Below, one piece after another: positions 18,215-28,042 of a stretch of DNA of 64,000 nt. Source of the stretch: Paracoccaceae bacterium (GTDB lineage Bacteria; Pseudomonadota; Alphaproteobacteria; Rhodobacterales; Rhodobacteraceae); assembly GCA_902543185.1 (NCBI GenBank), contig CACBXB010000001.1, forward strand, positions 62,001-126,000, in the 5' to 3' direction. The stretch's first letter is position 1; each line of letters starts with the position of its first letter. The notes below the pieces were generated by a model, which saw only the letters and a list, made by a program, of their open reading frames with translations, was not told the DNA's origin and did no database searches. The translations under genes and the position numbers were made by a program.

Positions 18215-19233
18215 GAAAGCAATCTTTTAAAAATCGACCTATCCGGATGTCCGTCAGGTGTCTGCTTAACATCTTTCTGAAAATCAATTAAAGCTTTCTT
18301 TGAATTAAACCCGAACTTACCATCTATACCGAAAGTATTATAACCCAGCAGTGTCAATTGTTTTTGCATAACTCTTACTTCTGATGCGCTAATTCGCTCT
18401 CGGTTCTTTGGCCATAAAATTTTCTTTGGAGCTCTTATTAGGGCAGATGATAATATCCAAACGCCAAAAACATAAAGTTCTGACCTGTTGTAGTGGAAAA
18501 TTGCTGATGCATTCATATCAAATTCAAAATGAGGGCCAGAATGCCCTAAAGGGGCAATCAAGCCATTTTGGGTACCCAATGATAATCCTGCCTCCAAATA
18601 GTCCATCTCACTTAGTTTGCTTATTTTTCTTAGAATAAAACCGTCCCGAACCCAACCCATTGCATTTAAATAATGAGCTGCAGAAGCAAAAGAATCTAAC
18701 GGGTTATTTTTCTTCCAAATATTCGGGGTTTTTTTATGTTCAAATGGGTAAGAAAATTTCAAAAAAGTTGTTGGCATGAATTGCATATGACCAAATGCGC
18801 CGGCCCAGCTACCGAATAGGTTGTCTATCTCTATTCCCTTTTTATTTTTAATTTCTTCTAATGCTGAAAGCTCGGACTTAAATAACGCCTTTCGTTTCTC
18901 TCCTTCTGCTCCAAAAGCAAGGGTAGCTAAAGTGTCTACAACTCGATAGGTGCCAAGTTTCTCTCCAAAGTTTGTTTCGATTCCCCAGATAGCTATTATA
19001 ACTTCGGGCGGCACACCCCAAACTTTATGTATTTTTGCTAATTGGGTTTCCCAGGCTTTGAGATTTTCTTTTCCAGTTTTAATACGCTCTTTGGTAATGA
19101 TTTTATTCAGGTAAATTGGTAAGCTTAATGTAAATTCAGATTGGTTTTTATCTTTGATAAGAACATCCTCTTTAAAGTTCACTTCACCATTAAAAGATGG
19201 GAATTCGTTCTTTATAAAATCTTTAAAACTCAT
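18199..19233 (-). CDS. MltB-type lytic murein transglycosylase with peptidoglycan-binding domain, no visible leader
   Basis: A 344-aa SLT/MltB-family protein. The catalytic Glu86 is in AIWGIETNFG, followed by GSWAGAFGHMQFMPTTF and HYLNAMGWVRDGF, all family hallmarks. A PG_binding_1 domain occupies about residues 285-340. These enzymes cut glycan strands in the periplasm and need export, but this reading begins MSFKDFIKNEF with no hydrophobic signal or lipobox, and there is no start codon in the few codons upstream that adds one. The N-terminal domain also looks shorter than in relatives. It starts 7 bases after rnr ends. Either the leader has been lost or export is unusual. Confidence 0.85.
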   Translation of the reverse strand: MSFKDFIKNEFPSFNGEVNFKEDVLIKDKNQSEFTLSLPIYLNKIITKERIKTGKENLKAWETQLAKIHKVWGVPPEVIIAIWGIETNFGEKLGTYRVVDTLATLAFGAEGEKRKALFKSELSALEEIKNKKGIEIDNLFGSWAGAFGHMQFMPTTFLKFSYPFEHKKTPNIWKKNNPLDSFASAAHYLNAMGWVRDGFILRKISKLSEMDYLEAGLSLGTQNGLIAPLGHSGPHFEFDMNASAIFHYNRSELYVFGVWILSSALIRAPKKILWPKNRERISASEVRVMQKQLTLLGYNTFGIDGKFGFNSKKALIDFQKDVKQTPDGHPDRSIFKRLLSQPSP

Positions 19234-19240
19234 CTTAGCT

Positions 19241-21487
19241 TTATGACCTTTTGGCTTTCTTCTTTCTTTTTAAGGAACCTGATTTATTTCTGTTAATCTT
19301 TCGACGAATAGATCTAAGTGAACGCTTTTTTTGAATATTAGGTATTTTCTCACCATCTATGTTCAAAGCATCAAAAGCTATACCACCAGCAATTGGGTCA
19401 ACTTCCTTCAAACGCACTGTTGCTCTCTGTCCTAAGCCTATAATCAAACCAGTTTCGGACCCCCTTAGAGTATTTGTTTGATCATCATAATAGTAAAAGT
19501 CTGTACCAAGTGTTCTTACGGGCACTATGCCCTCCGCCCCACTTTCATTTAGCCTTACAAAAAAACCAAACTTTGCCACACCACTTATTTTTCCTTCAAA
19601 CTCATTTCCAACTTTTTCTGACAAATATGATGCAAGATAACGATCAGTAGTATCTCTTTCGGCCACCATGGACCTTCTTTCGGTATCTGATATATGCTTC
19701 GCTGTAACTTCAAGCTTTTCGGAATCCATTTCATTCAAGCCACCACAACCAAGCCCCAAAGAGCTTATTAAAGCCCGATGGGTAATTAGATCCGAATATC
19801 TCCTAATTGGAGAAGTAAAGTGAGCGTATTTTTTGAGAGCCAAACCAAAATGACCAAAATTTTCTCTACTATAATAAGCTTGAGACATCGATCGAAGTGT
19901 AGTCATGCTAATTAACTCAGAAAGATCGCTTTGTTTTGACTTTGTCAACAAATCATTCAAATGGCTTGTTTGCAAAACTTGACCTTTTGCTAAATTAAAG
20001 CCTGCTGATTTAGCAACCTCTCTAAGAGCGTTCAATTTTTCTGGTGTTGGCTCTTCATGAACCCTGTAAAGAAATTCACTTCTAGCTTTAGAAAGCTCTT
20101 CAGCTGCAGCAACATTTGCTAAAATCATAAATTCTTCTATGAGCCTATGGGAGTCAAATCGTTCCTTCAAGACAACTGCTTTTACTCTGCCATTTTTAAA
20201 CAGCTCTACTTTCCGCTCAGGCAGGTCTAAATCAAGTGGTTGGCGAACATCTTTAGATTTTTTTAAACAAAAATAAGATTCATAGAGAGGTTTTATAACA
20301 TTTTTAAAGTGTGGTTTCACCTTCTCATTTACTGTACCCTCAACTGATTTTTGAACTTCTTCGTAATTTAAAGACGCCACACTTTTTATTTTTGCTCGGT
20401 GGAATGTTTGTTTCAGTTTCTTACCCGACTTATCAATTGTCATGCATACCGCTAAACAAGGCCGCTCAATGCCTTCGTGAATACTACATAAGTCTCCCGA
20501 AAGCCTGTCTGGCAACATTGGAACAACTCTATCAGCAAAGTATGTTGAATTACCTCGCTTTCTGGCCTCTTTATCGAGTGCACCCCCTGGTTTAACAAAA
20601 TGGGCAACATCGGCTATCGCAACCCACAAAACATGGCCTCCAATATTAGAAGGGTCCTTATCAGGGTGGGAGTAAACGGCATCATCATGATCACGGGCAT
20701 CAGATGGATCAATTGTAACAAAGGGTATTTTTGTCAGATCTTCGCGCTTTGCGTCGACTGAGAAATGGCTATTCTCTGACTCATTTAATACATCCTCTGG
20801 AAATTGATGTGGAATTCCGTGTTGATGTATCGCTATCAGAGAGACGGCCTTTGGTCCTGATGGATCACCAACTATATTGATAACCCTGGCCGCATTTAAA
20901 CCAGACGCTCTCTGTCCTTTTATTTGCTCTGCCTCGACAAGTTCACCATCCTTGGCACCAAGAGCATCACTCAATTTGACGCTCCACTCCCTTCCTGATT
21001 TTTCTATTGAAAGTATGCGGCCGCCTCCTGAGGTTTCCTTGTAAATTCCTAAAGTGTTCTTTGGGGTTTTTTTCAAAACCCTAATAATCCGTCCCTCATA
21101 TTGGTATTGTTCATCGTAAACTATGGAAACTTTTGCAAGAACTCTATCACCATATGCTAATGCAGGATCAGATGAGCGAAAGACCATCAAAATAATCGGT
21201 GCGGGCACATCACCTTTCCAATCAACTGGCCTTGCAAAAAGATCACCATCGCTAGTACTTGCCATCATTTGCAAAATACAAACACTTGGAAGTTGGTTTG
21301 GATTCTTAAAAGACTTTTTATTTTTATCTATTTCCCCACTTAAAGTTAATTCTTTCAAAAATTGCTTCAACTCAACACGCATGGAGCCCTTTATTCTAAA
21401 AGCCTTAGCAATTTCACGCTTACTAGATTTTTTTGGGTTATCTTTAATCCAATCTAGGATTTGCTTTTTTGTTGGTAATTTGCTCAT
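19241..21487 (-). CDS. rnr: Ribonuclease R
   Basis: A 748-aa 3'-5' exoribonuclease of the RNase II/R family, which degrades structured RNA. The domain order is an N-terminal helix-turn-helix (about 1-70), cold-shock domains, the RNB catalytic domain with the metal-binding DPSDARDHDDAVY, and a C-terminal S1 domain (FEGKISGVAKFGFFVRL) followed by a Lys/Arg-rich tail typical of RNase R rather than RNase II. The ATG at 21487 is preferred over the in-frame TTG at 21493. It precedes the transglycosylase gene by 7 bases. Confidence 0.95.
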   Translation of the reverse strand: MSKLPTKKQILDWIKDNPKKSSKREIAKAFRIKGSMRVELKQFLKELTLSGEIDKNKKSFKNPNQLPSVCILQMMASTSDGDLFARPVDWKGDVPAPIILMVFRSSDPALAYGDRVLAKVSIVYDEQYQYEGRIIRVLKKTPKNTLGIYKETSGGGRILSIEKSGREWSVKLSDALGAKDGELVEAEQIKGQRASGLNAARVINIVGDPSGPKAVSLIAIHQHGIPHQFPEDVLNESENSHFSVDAKREDLTKIPFVTIDPSDARDHDDAVYSHPDKDPSNIGGHVLWVAIADVAHFVKPGGALDKEARKRGNSTYFADRVVPMLPDRLSGDLCSIHEGIERPCLAVCMTIDKSGKKLKQTFHRAKIKSVASLNYEEVQKSVEGTVNEKVKPHFKNVIKPLYESYFCLKKSKDVRQPLDLDLPERKVELFKNGRVKAVVLKERFDSHRLIEEFMILANVAAAEELSKARSEFLYRVHEEPTPEKLNALREVAKSAGFNLAKGQVLQTSHLNDLLTKSKQSDLSELISMTTLRSMSQAYYSRENFGHFGLALKKYAHFTSPIRRYSDLITHRALISSLGLGCGGLNEMDSEKLEVTAKHISDTERRSMVAERDTTDRYLASYLSEKVGNEFEGKISGVAKFGFFVRLNESGAEGIVPVRTLGTDFYYYDDQTNTLRGSETGLIIGLGQRATVRLKEVDPIAGGIAFDALNIDGEKIPNIQKKRSLRSIRRKINRNKSGSLKRKKKAKRS

Positions 21488-21514
21488 TAACAAAGACTGT
21501 TTCTTTTCTTTAAC

Positions 21515-22114
21515 CTAATGATTGGTTTTTGTTTTTAACGCTTCTAGATCAGCCAAACTGTCAACGTCCTGCAATATAGAAAGCGAAGAAAATGGTTGGT
21601 TTTCAAAAGTTTCAATTGTGTCTGATAATGTCCAAGGGGAAGACCACCTAACTCCTTCAAAGAGTTTTCTTGGAAGCTGTCCTTGATGGCCAATTAACCA
21701 AAACCCTCCATCCTCGGCTGGGCCAACAACAAAATTTCTTGATCCAAGTTTTCTGAAAGCTTTAGAAATCTCTAACTTTGTAATGTTTGGTATATCGCCT
21801 CCAATTATACAACTAGGGTGATTGGCAAAAAGCTTGAATATGTTTCGCATTTTCTGCCCCAAGTTACCTCTACCTTGTGGAATACAATTAATTTCAGGTG
21901 ACCAAAAGTTTCTTCTTTTAACAAAAATATCTGGGCTTAAAGACACGATTGTATCCCACCTAGGATCATTCAAATTTCTTATTGTTTTTTTTAACTGATG
22001 CCGAAACCACCAAGTGGCTACTGTAGAACCTACCTCTTTAGCTAATCTCGTCTTAACCTTTCCAGGTAAAGGCTCTTTTGCCATGATTACCAAGCAGGCC
22101 CTAAGTTTTCTCAA
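21515..22114 (-). CDS. TIGR04282-family glycosyltransferase-like protein (DUF2064)
   Basis: About 199 aa with the nucleotidyl/glycosyltransferase-like opening [18 protein letters not shown] and the later [13 protein letters not shown] motif, both hallmarks of the DUF2064/TIGR04282 family. Some members are linked to arsenosugar biosynthesis, but the general function is poorly known and no arsenic genes are here. There is no usable ATG before the first beta strand. The TTG at 22114 with GAGG six bases upstream is the likely start, overlapping the 3' end of dapE by 14 bases; another TTG at 22126 is possible. Confidence 0.75.
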   Translation of the reverse strand: MRKLRACLVIMAKEPLPGKVKTRLAKEVGSTVATWWFRHQLKKTIRNLNDPRWDTIVSLSPDIFVKRRNFWSPEINCIPQGRGNLGQKMRNIFKLFANHPSCIIGGDIPNITKLEISKAFRKLGSRNFVVGPAEDGGFWLIGHQGQLPRKLFEGVRWSSPWTLSDTIETFENQPFSSLSILQDVDSLADLEALKTKTNH

Positions 22115-23249
22115 AATATGCCTCAAGAATCCGAGTGTAAATTTCTTTCAACTGATAAATTTGCTTTGTTTCAACCTTTTCATCAACAGCGTGCATTGTT
22201 TTTCCAACCAAACCAAATTCGGTTACCGGACACATATCTTTTATAAATCTTGCATCTGATGTTCCACCCGTTGTTGATAGCTTAGGTGTTACACCAAGCT
22301 CTTGTTTTACTGCTTTAGAAATTAAATCGGATAATTCGCCAGGTGGTGTAATAAAACTTTCCCCAGATATTTTAAAATCAGTTTTAAATTTAATCCCATA
22401 CTCGGCAGATACTTTTTCTATTTCATCTTTTAGCCAAGAAACAATAGAACAGCCCGAATGGCTATCGTTAAACCTTATATTTATTGTTGCTTTGGTAACG
22501 GCAGGTATAACATTTGATGCCTTGTTGCCTGTGTCAACAGAGGTTATTGCTAGAGTGGATGGATCAAAATGTTCCGTTCCAGCATCAAGTTTATGCGATG
22601 CTAATTTATCCAATAGCTTTACCATCGCCACAATTGGATTATTGGATCGATCAGGATAGGCGGAATGACCCTGAATTCCTGTAGCTGTTATTTTTGCATT
22701 CATTGATCCGCGGCGTCCAATTTTCATCATCTCGCCCATTTGTGAGGGTGACGTTGGTTCGCCTACCAAACAGTGGTCTATCTTCTCACCATTTTGTTTC
22801 ATCCAATCCAAAATAGCTACTGTTCCATCTATAGCTTCATCCTCTTCATCTCCTGTAACGGTAATTACGATAGAACCGTCTGGGGGTTGATGGTTGACAA
22901 AATCAATTGCAGAAGCAACAAAAGCCGCTACGCCTGATTTCATATCGGTTGCTCCTCGACCATATAAATAGCCTTCTTTTATTTCTGCACCAAATGGATC
23001 AACCGTCCAGGATGATAAATCACCAACGGGAACGACATCAGTGTGGCCATTAAAACCAAAAACTCTTCCGTTTTTCCCAGTTCCCCATTTAGCGAATAGA
23101 TTGTTCACCTGCCCTCTTAATATTCTGGTACACGAAAAACCATTTTTCTCAAGTAATTGCTCTAATAAATCAATTGCGCCGCCTTCCTCAGGTGTAACAG
23201 ACGGGCAACGAACGAGATCGGCGGTTAGTGATACTGGATCAATTTTCAT
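22101..23249 (-). CDS. dapE: Succinyl-diaminopimelate desuccinylase
   Basis: A 382-aa M20-family metallohydrolase that converts N-succinyl-LL-diaminopimelate to LL-diaminopimelate and succinate in lysine and peptidoglycan precursor synthesis. The zinc-ligand and catalytic motifs [25 protein letters not shown] and GDEEDEA are present, with the dimerisation domain in the middle and [11 protein letters not shown] near the end. It is in the same minus-strand group as dapD (two genes upstream), and the HAD gene ends one base before its start codon. Confidence 0.94.
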   Translation of the reverse strand: MKIDPVSLTADLVRCPSVTPEEGGAIDLLEQLLEKNGFSCTRILRGQVNNLFAKWGTGKNGRVFGFNGHTDVVPVGDLSSWTVDPFGAEIKEGYLYGRGATDMKSGVAAFVASAIDFVNHQPPDGSIVITVTGDEEDEAIDGTVAILDWMKQNGEKIDHCLVGEPTSPSQMGEMMKIGRRGSMNAKITATGIQGHSAYPDRSNNPIVAMVKLLDKLASHKLDAGTEHFDPSTLAITSVDTGNKASNVIPAVTKATINIRFNDSHSGCSIVSWLKDEIEKVSAEYGIKFKTDFKISGESFITPPGELSDLISKAVKQELGVTPKLSTTGGTSDARFIKDMCPVTEFGLVGKTMHAVDEKVETKQIYQLKEIYTRILEAYFEKT

Positions 23250-23250
23250 T

Positions 23251-23910
23251 TTAATAATTCCTCAAGGGTAAAGCTTGCATAATATCGTTTGCAAAGTCCT
23301 CTGGGTTTTCAATTAGACAGCTTGCTCCTGAGTTCAAAAGCTCTTTTTTACTCCCGTATCCATAAAGCACACCTAAACCAAGCACTTTATTATTTTTTGC
23401 ACCAATCATATCGTAACTACGGTCGCCAACCATAACAGTGTCTTTGGGAGCTAAATTAATTTCTTTCAAGGCATAATTTATTAATTCTGTTTTGTCAGAA
23501 CGCGTTCCGTCTAATTCAGAACCAAACTCAAAATCTAAATAATCTGATGCTCCAAAAAACTTGGTTATTTTTCCAGCATAAGAAATTGGTTTAGATGTAA
23601 CCAGCGCTAATAAATAGCCTTGCGTTTTAAGAGTATTAAGCTGTTCTAAAATCCCAGGATAAAAGAGCCCATCATACATAGCGCCTTCAGTATAACACTT
23701 TCTATATAATGAAATAGCTTGCTCTAGCTCACTTTCTTTTATTCCAAGCTTAATAAAAGTTGGCCAAAGTGACGGGCCAACAACCCAAGAAGTATCACCT
23801 TGCAGCTTTGCATAACCTAAGTTTTCCAAAGCGTAATTGATAGATTTAATAATAGCTAAACCAGAATCTGATAAAGTGCCGTCTAAATCTATTAAGGCTG
23901 CTTTCGACAT
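23251..23910 (-). CDS. HAD-family hydrolase (phosphoglycolate phosphatase-like)
   Basis: A 219-aa HAD-superfamily phosphatase with the four motifs in order: DLDGTLSDS (Asp nucleophile, residues about 7-15), VTSKP (about 106), a conserved Lys region around SDKTEL, and [13 protein letters not shown] helical cap sits between motifs 1 and 2 (subclass I). It resembles Gph/YjjG-type phosphatases acting on small phosphorylated metabolites, but the substrate is unknown. It lies between a small conserved unknown gene and dapE on the minus strand with gaps of 6 bases and 1 base, so it is co-transcribed with lysine genes without an obvious pathway link. Confidence 0.85.
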   Translation of the reverse strand: MSKAALIDLDGTLSDSGLAIIKSINYALENLGYAKLQGDTSWVVGPSLWPTFIKLGIKESELEQAISLYRKCYTEGAMYDGLFYPGILEQLNTLKTQGYLLALVTSKPISYAGKITKFFGASDYLDFEFGSELDGTRSDKTELINYALKEINLAPKDTVMVGDRSYDMIGAKNNKVLGLGVLYGYGSKKELLNSGASCLIENPEDFANDIMQALPLRNY

Positions 23911-23916
23911 TTGTTT

Positions 23917-24237
23917 TTAGTTTTCAAAAAATGGTGTCATTTGGGCTACAATTACGCTGTTTTCATTTTCTGCTCTCTCCATTAGATTTAATTCTTCGTC
24001 ACCAATTTCTTCTCCACCTGTTAATCGATCTTCAACCGTACCATGACCGGTAACATCTAATGGTGCCAGATCCGCCTGCTTTAAAATTGCCACGGTTTCT
24101 CTCACAGCTTCTGGTTCGTCGATACCACTTGCGTAACATAACAAACCAGCTCCTGTTGAGCCAGCTGGCAACCCATCGTTCTTAGAGCGGCCTACTTGAA
24201 CAACTAAAGTATAAACAGACTTTGTTTTGTTTGTCAT
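23917..24237 (-). CDS. Conserved protein of unknown function between dapD and dapE
   Basis: A 106-aa soluble, acidic protein with no recognisable catalytic motif. It begins with a VYTLVVQVGR beta strand and contains a GAGLLCYASG segment, EAVRETVAILKQADLAP and a DVTGHGTVEDR segment. From memory, similar proteins occur at this position next to dapD in other Rhodobacterales, which suggests a real, conserved gene; no function is known to me. It sits 31 bases downstream of dapD and 6 bases upstream of the HAD gene. Confidence 0.7.
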   Translation of the reverse strand: MTNKTKSVYTLVVQVGRSKNDGLPAGSTGAGLLCYASGIDEPEAVRETVAILKQADLAPLDVTGHGTVEDRLTGGEEIGDEELNLMERAENENSVIVAQMTPFFEN

Positions 24238-24268
24238 TTATTGTGACGCTAGAATGTTAAAACTACTA

Positions 24269-25096
24269 TTAATCTCTTAATAGCTCATTTATGCCAGTTT
24301 TACTTCGAGTTTTTTCATCAACACGTTTTACTATTACAGCACAATATAAACTGACATTATTTTTTGATGGCATAGAACCAGAAACAACTACAGAATAAGG
24401 TGGAACTTCTCCATAAATAACCTCTCCAGTTTCTCGATCTACTATTTTAGTAGATTGCCCTATATAAACTCCCATTCCCAGGACAGATCCCTCCCGGACT
24501 ATGCATCCTTCTACAACTTCCGATCTTGCCCCTATAAAACAATTATCCTCTATGATAGTAGGCCCTGCCTGCATTGGTTCCAAAACACCCCCAATACCAA
24601 CTCCCCCAGAAAGGTGAACATTTTTACCTATTTGGGCACAACTTCCTACTGTGGCCCATGTGTCAACCATTGTTCCCTCATCAACATACGCGCCTAAATT
24701 TACAAAGGAAGGCATTAAAACCACACCTGGTGCTATATATGCTGATTTTCTTACAACACTATTAGGGACAGCCCTGAAACCGGCCTTTTTCCAAGCTTCC
24801 TCACCCCAACCTTTGAATTTACTATCAACTTTATCCCACCATCCTGAGGACTGTGGTCCACCACTTTGAATCTCCATGTCTTTAATCCTAAAGCCTAGAA
24901 GCACCGCTTTCTTTGCCCATTGATTAACTTGCCAAACATTATCTTTTGTTTTTTCGGCTACGCGAAGTTTTCCTTTATCTAGAGCTTCCAAAGTTTCTTC
25001 TATGGCGTCGCGAACTTTGCCTTTAGTTTTAGGGCTTATTGACTCTCTTACACTCCACGCCGCCTCTATTTCACCCTCTAGTATAGCATTAGACAT
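24269..25096 (-). CDS. dapD: Tetrahydrodipicolinate N-succinyltransferase
   Basis: A 275-aa acyltransferase of the succinylase branch of lysine/diaminopimelate synthesis, moving succinate from succinyl-CoA to tetrahydrodipicolinate. The N-terminal helical domain (about 1-100) is followed by a left-handed beta-helix of hexapeptide repeats (about 105-235), visible as repeated I/V-G-x-N/G units such as [14 protein letters not shown]. It has a strong GAGGAG ribosome-binding site. It is first in the dap group and pairs with dapE. Confidence 0.96.
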   Translation of the reverse strand: MSNAILEGEIEAAWSVRESISPKTKGKVRDAIEETLEALDKGKLRVAEKTKDNVWQVNQWAKKAVLLGFRIKDMEIQSGGPQSSGWWDKVDSKFKGWGEEAWKKAGFRAVPNSVVRKSAYIAPGVVLMPSFVNLGAYVDEGTMVDTWATVGSCAQIGKNVHLSGGVGIGGVLEPMQAGPTIIEDNCFIGARSEVVEGCIVREGSVLGMGVYIGQSTKIVDRETGEVIYGEVPPYSVVVSGSMPSKNNVSLYCAVIVKRVDEKTRSKTGINELLRD

Positions 25097-25158
25097 CTTC
25101 TAGCTCCTCAAAATTTCCTGACGCTATAAACAGCGAAATAGAATGATACAATCCCAGA

Positions 25159-26079
25159 TTAAAATTCTGGTATTATATTTGGATTTGCCCCACAAATTAA
25201 GACAGCAAGTTTTTCATCAGTCTTTGGCTTATATTTTCCAGAAATAATTGCGGCCAATGCCACAGCTCCTGCCGGCTCTACAAAAATTCGATGGTTTTCC
25301 CACAGCAGTCTCCGAGCTGTTTCGATTTCATCATCTGATATAACCAAACTCTCTATCTGATTTTCTTTTGAAAGATTAAAGCAAATATTTCCAATTGATT
25401 TTGCCCCCAGTGCACTTGCTGCAACTCCAGATACTGAGACATTTGATGGCTTACCCTTTTTCAATGCTACGTTTAGAGCGGAGCAATTTTCAGGTTCGAC
25501 TGCCACTATTTTCTTTCTGTTTTGAAACCAGGAAATAGCGCCAGAAATTAATCCACCACCGCCAACGGCTATAATAATGGTATCTGCTTCCAGCCCTTGA
25601 TTTTCCCACTCACAAAAAAGTGTCCCTTGTCCAATAATCGTTTCCTTTGAATCATAAGCGTGAACCGATACGGCGCCTGTTTCTTTTTGGTGTCTGTTTG
25701 CTGCTTCTAGTGCGTCTGCATATGCCCCAGGTACTATTGTTAAATCAGAACCAGTTCTTTTAATTAAATCTATTTTTGTTTTACCAGATAGTTCTGGAAC
25801 AAATATATGCGATTTTATGCCAAGTTTTTTGGCAGCATAAGCAACGGCAGCACCATGGTTCCCGCCAGAAGCGGCAATCACTCCTTGTTTTGCTTTCTCA
25901 TTATCTAAAAGTGAATTAAATGCTCCTCTACATTTAAAACTGCCAGTGTGTTGTAACTGTTCCAACTTTAGATCCATTATTTGACCAAAAGATAATGTCT
26001 TAAACGTTGGTGTTGTAACAATATAAGGTCTTATTTTAGCAAGACTATCTTTGATTTCTTTTATAGGGTTTGCCGACAC
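25159..26079 (-). CDS. Threonine/serine dehydratase (PLP-dependent, fold type II)
   Basis: A 306-aa catabolic-type threonine dehydratase. The PLP lysine is in TGSFKCRGA (Lys49), the phosphate/substrate loop is SGGNHGAAVA, and the glycine-rich PLP phosphate cup is VGGGGLISG. There is no C-terminal ACT domain, so it is the short, probably feedback-insensitive form that makes 2-oxobutyrate or pyruvate plus ammonia. Related serine racemases and hydroxyaspartate dehydratases cannot be excluded. The start is a GTG at 26079 with AAGG upstream. Confidence 0.85.
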   Translation of the reverse strand: MSANPIKEIKDSLAKIRPYIVTTPTFKTLSFGQIMDLKLEQLQHTGSFKCRGAFNSLLDNEKAKQGVIAASGGNHGAAVAYAAKKLGIKSHIFVPELSGKTKIDLIKRTGSDLTIVPGAYADALEAANRHQKETGAVSVHAYDSKETIIGQGTLFCEWENQGLEADTIIIAVGGGGLISGAISWFQNRKKIVAVEPENCSALNVALKKGKPSNVSVSGVAASALGAKSIGNICFNLSKENQIESLVISDDEIETARRLLWENHRIFVEPAGAVALAAIISGKYKPKTDEKLAVLICGANPNIIPEF

Positions 26080-26203
26080 TTTCTTTGACCTTTTGATTTT
26101 TAAGCTTTACGTAACTGAAACTCTTTAGTCAGAAAATGACTAATAGTTGAGATTTAAATTTTTAAATTGTATGGCTTATCTAACACAAAGTAAGGATAGC
26201 AGT

Positions 26204-26887
26204 ATGGGCTTTGATCGTTCAATAAAAATAGCACCGTCTATTCTTTCAGCAGATTTTGCAAATTTTGGTCAAGAAATTGAAGCTGTAGAACGCCAAGGTG
26301 CAGACTTGATACATGTTGACGTAATGGATGGGCATTTTGTACCCAATATAACTTTTGGTCCACCACTTTGCACTGCTATTCGTTCCCACATAAAAACAAT
26401 AATGGACGTACATTTGATGATTTCAAATGTTGATGATTATATCACAACTTTTGCTAAAACAGGCGCAGATATAATAACTGCTCATATTGAAGCAGGAAAA
26501 CATTCACACAGAACCATGCAAGCTATCAGAGCCTCTGGGTGTAAGGCAGGAATAGCACTAAACCCGTCCACTCCCGCAGAGAGTATAGAATACCTACTGG
26601 ATGAAATTGATTTAGTTTGTGTTATGACAGTAAACCCTGGTTTTGGAGGTCAGAAGTTCATTCACTCACAGCTAACAAAGATAAAAACCCTAAGAGAAAT
26701 GATAGCAGATCGACCAATCCACTTGGAAGTTGATGGAGGTATAACTACTGAGACCGCTCCTCTTTCTGCTCAGGCGGGTGCAAACATACTTGTTGCTGGA
26801 TCTGCTGTATTTAAAAATGGATCAGTATTGAACCCTGATCCATATGGGGAAAACTTAAAATCTATTAAGGCCGCCTGTGAGGTTTGA
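26204..26887 (+). CDS. rpe: Ribulose-phosphate 3-epimerase
   Basis: A 227-aa TIM-barrel epimerase interconverting ribulose 5-phosphate and xylulose 5-phosphate in the pentose phosphate pathway. Signatures are [15 protein letters not shown] near the start, [17 protein letters not shown] (metal ligands), [13 protein letters not shown] and EVDGGI. The ATG at 26204 has AAGGA eight bases upstream and gives the normal family start; two upstream in-frame starts would add an unsupported leader. Divergent from the dehydratase gene. Confidence 0.95.
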   Translation: MGFDRSIKIAPSILSADFANFGQEIEAVERQGADLIHVDVMDGHFVPNITFGPPLCTAIRSHIKTIMDVHLMISNVDDYITTFAKTGADIITAHIEAGKHSHRTMQAIRASGCKAGIALNPSTPAESIEYLLDEIDLVCVMTVNPGFGGQKFIHSQLTKIKTLREMIADRPIHLEVDGGITTETAPLSAQAGANILVAGSAVFKNGSVLNPDPYGENLKSIKAACEV

Positions 26888-26888
26888 T

Positions 26889-27371
26889 TTATTTCTTCAA
26901 CCAACCTTTCTTTTCTTTTTCAGGTAGAGCGGTCCCCTCAACTGTAGCTTTGAAGTTTTCAAAAAATTGATCAGCCATTTTTTTGGCAAAACCATCTATT
27001 ATTCTACTTCCTAACTGAGCAAGTTTTCCACCAACCTTTGCGTTTGCTGAATAAGATAAGGTGGTGATGTTGTTATCTTCCGATAAATTAACGGTCGCTT
27101 CTCCTTTAGCAAAACCTGCTGCACCTCCTTTTCCCTCTCCGCTCAGTTTTAAACTTTCTTCTGATAGAATATCCGAAAGCGTAACCTTCCCCTTAAAGGT
27201 TGCCTTAACTGGGCCTACTTTCTGAACAACTGTCGCTTCAAAGCCATCTTGTGGGTTGCCTGTCATCTGTTGGCACCCTGGAATGCATTGTGAAAGTACC
27301 TCTGATGACATCAAAGCGTTCCAAACGATTTTTTTTTGCGATTTTATAATTTTGTTTTCTGTCAGTTCCAT
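26889..27371 (-). CDS. CoxG-like SRPBCC-domain protein
   Basis: A 160-aa protein of the carbon monoxide dehydrogenase subunit G (CoxG) group of SRPBCC ligand-binding folds. It begins MELTENKIIKSQKKIVWNAL and has the conserved CIPGCQQ and KFKVTL-like segment, plus FAKGEATVNL. CoxG proteins help recruit form I CO dehydrogenase to the membrane, but no coxLMS genes are present here, so this could be a stand-alone relative. The ATG at 27371 has GGAT upstream. Convergent with rpe (stop codons 1 base apart). Confidence 0.78.
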   Translation of the reverse strand: MELTENKIIKSQKKIVWNALMSSEVLSQCIPGCQQMTGNPQDGFEATVVQKVGPVKATFKGKVTLSDILSEESLKLSGEGKGGAAGFAKGEATVNLSEDNNITTLSYSANAKVGGKLAQLGSRIIDGFAKKMADQFFENFKATVEGTALPEKEKKGWLKK

Positions 27372-27429
27372 TAACGCATCCAAAAATTTGTTCTTATTAT
27401 GTCTAGTGCTCTAATTTGCTTAGCTATAT

Positions 27430-27993
27430 TCATCGTTTTTTTCTTAAATATACATAAAAAGCGCCACCACCACCATGCCTAACGTGAGCATTTGTAATCT
27501 GAAGAATCTTGCTTGATAGGGGCTCCATAGAAAGCCAGTCAGGAACAGTGGCTTTTAAAACACCCTTCTTTTTGGGTATTACTCCGTAGTCTTCAGAGTT
27601 TCTTCCCTTTCCTGTTATTATGAGGATAAGTCTTAAACCCTTGCCATGAGCATCCAAAACAAATTTTGTTAAAATCGGCTGCGCTTGAGACAAGTTTAGT
27701 CCGTGTAAGTCTAACTTTGCTTCTGGTCTTATTTTGCCCTGTCGCATTTTAGTATGAAGTTTAGAATCCATACTCAATATAGGTAAGGCTGGGGTCTTCT
27801 CAACGTGCGCTGGGGTTTTTTGAACTCCCAAGAAATATTTTTCTTGGTCTTTTAAATTTACAGAGTTTATTCGTTTCTTTTTCGCAGGTTTTGTCTCGTG
27901 AGTTTTCTTGTTTTTATGTGGTAAGGGCTTGGTGGACTTAGAAAATTCTTTCCATAACTCTTTTTCATCATCGCTTAGATCGCGCTTTTTCAT
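27430..27993 (-). CDS. Smr-domain protein
   Basis: A 187-aa protein with a basic, low-complexity N-terminal half (many Lys) and a C-terminal Smr domain (about 95-185) with the LDLHGLNL motif and the ITGKG and HVRHGGGGAFYVYLRK segments. Smr domains have nuclease or RNA/DNA-binding activity; bacterial stand-alone forms include ribosome-collision nucleases such as SmrB. The ATG at 27993 is taken; an upstream TTG at 28008 is not supported. It follows the Tim44-like gene directly, as in other alphaproteobacteria. Confidence 0.88.
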   Translation of the reverse strand: MKKRDLSDDEKELWKEFSKSTKPLPHKNKKTHETKPAKKKRINSVNLKDQEKYFLGVQKTPAHVEKTPALPILSMDSKLHTKMRQGKIRPEAKLDLHGLNLSQAQPILTKFVLDAHGKGLRLILIITGKGRNSEDYGVIPKKKGVLKATVPDWLSMEPLSSKILQITNAHVRHGGGGAFYVYLRKKR

Positions 27994-28042
27994 ATCTTTC
28001 CCACCCAATGTCTGGGTAAAGCATTTAATTACTTTTTATGCG

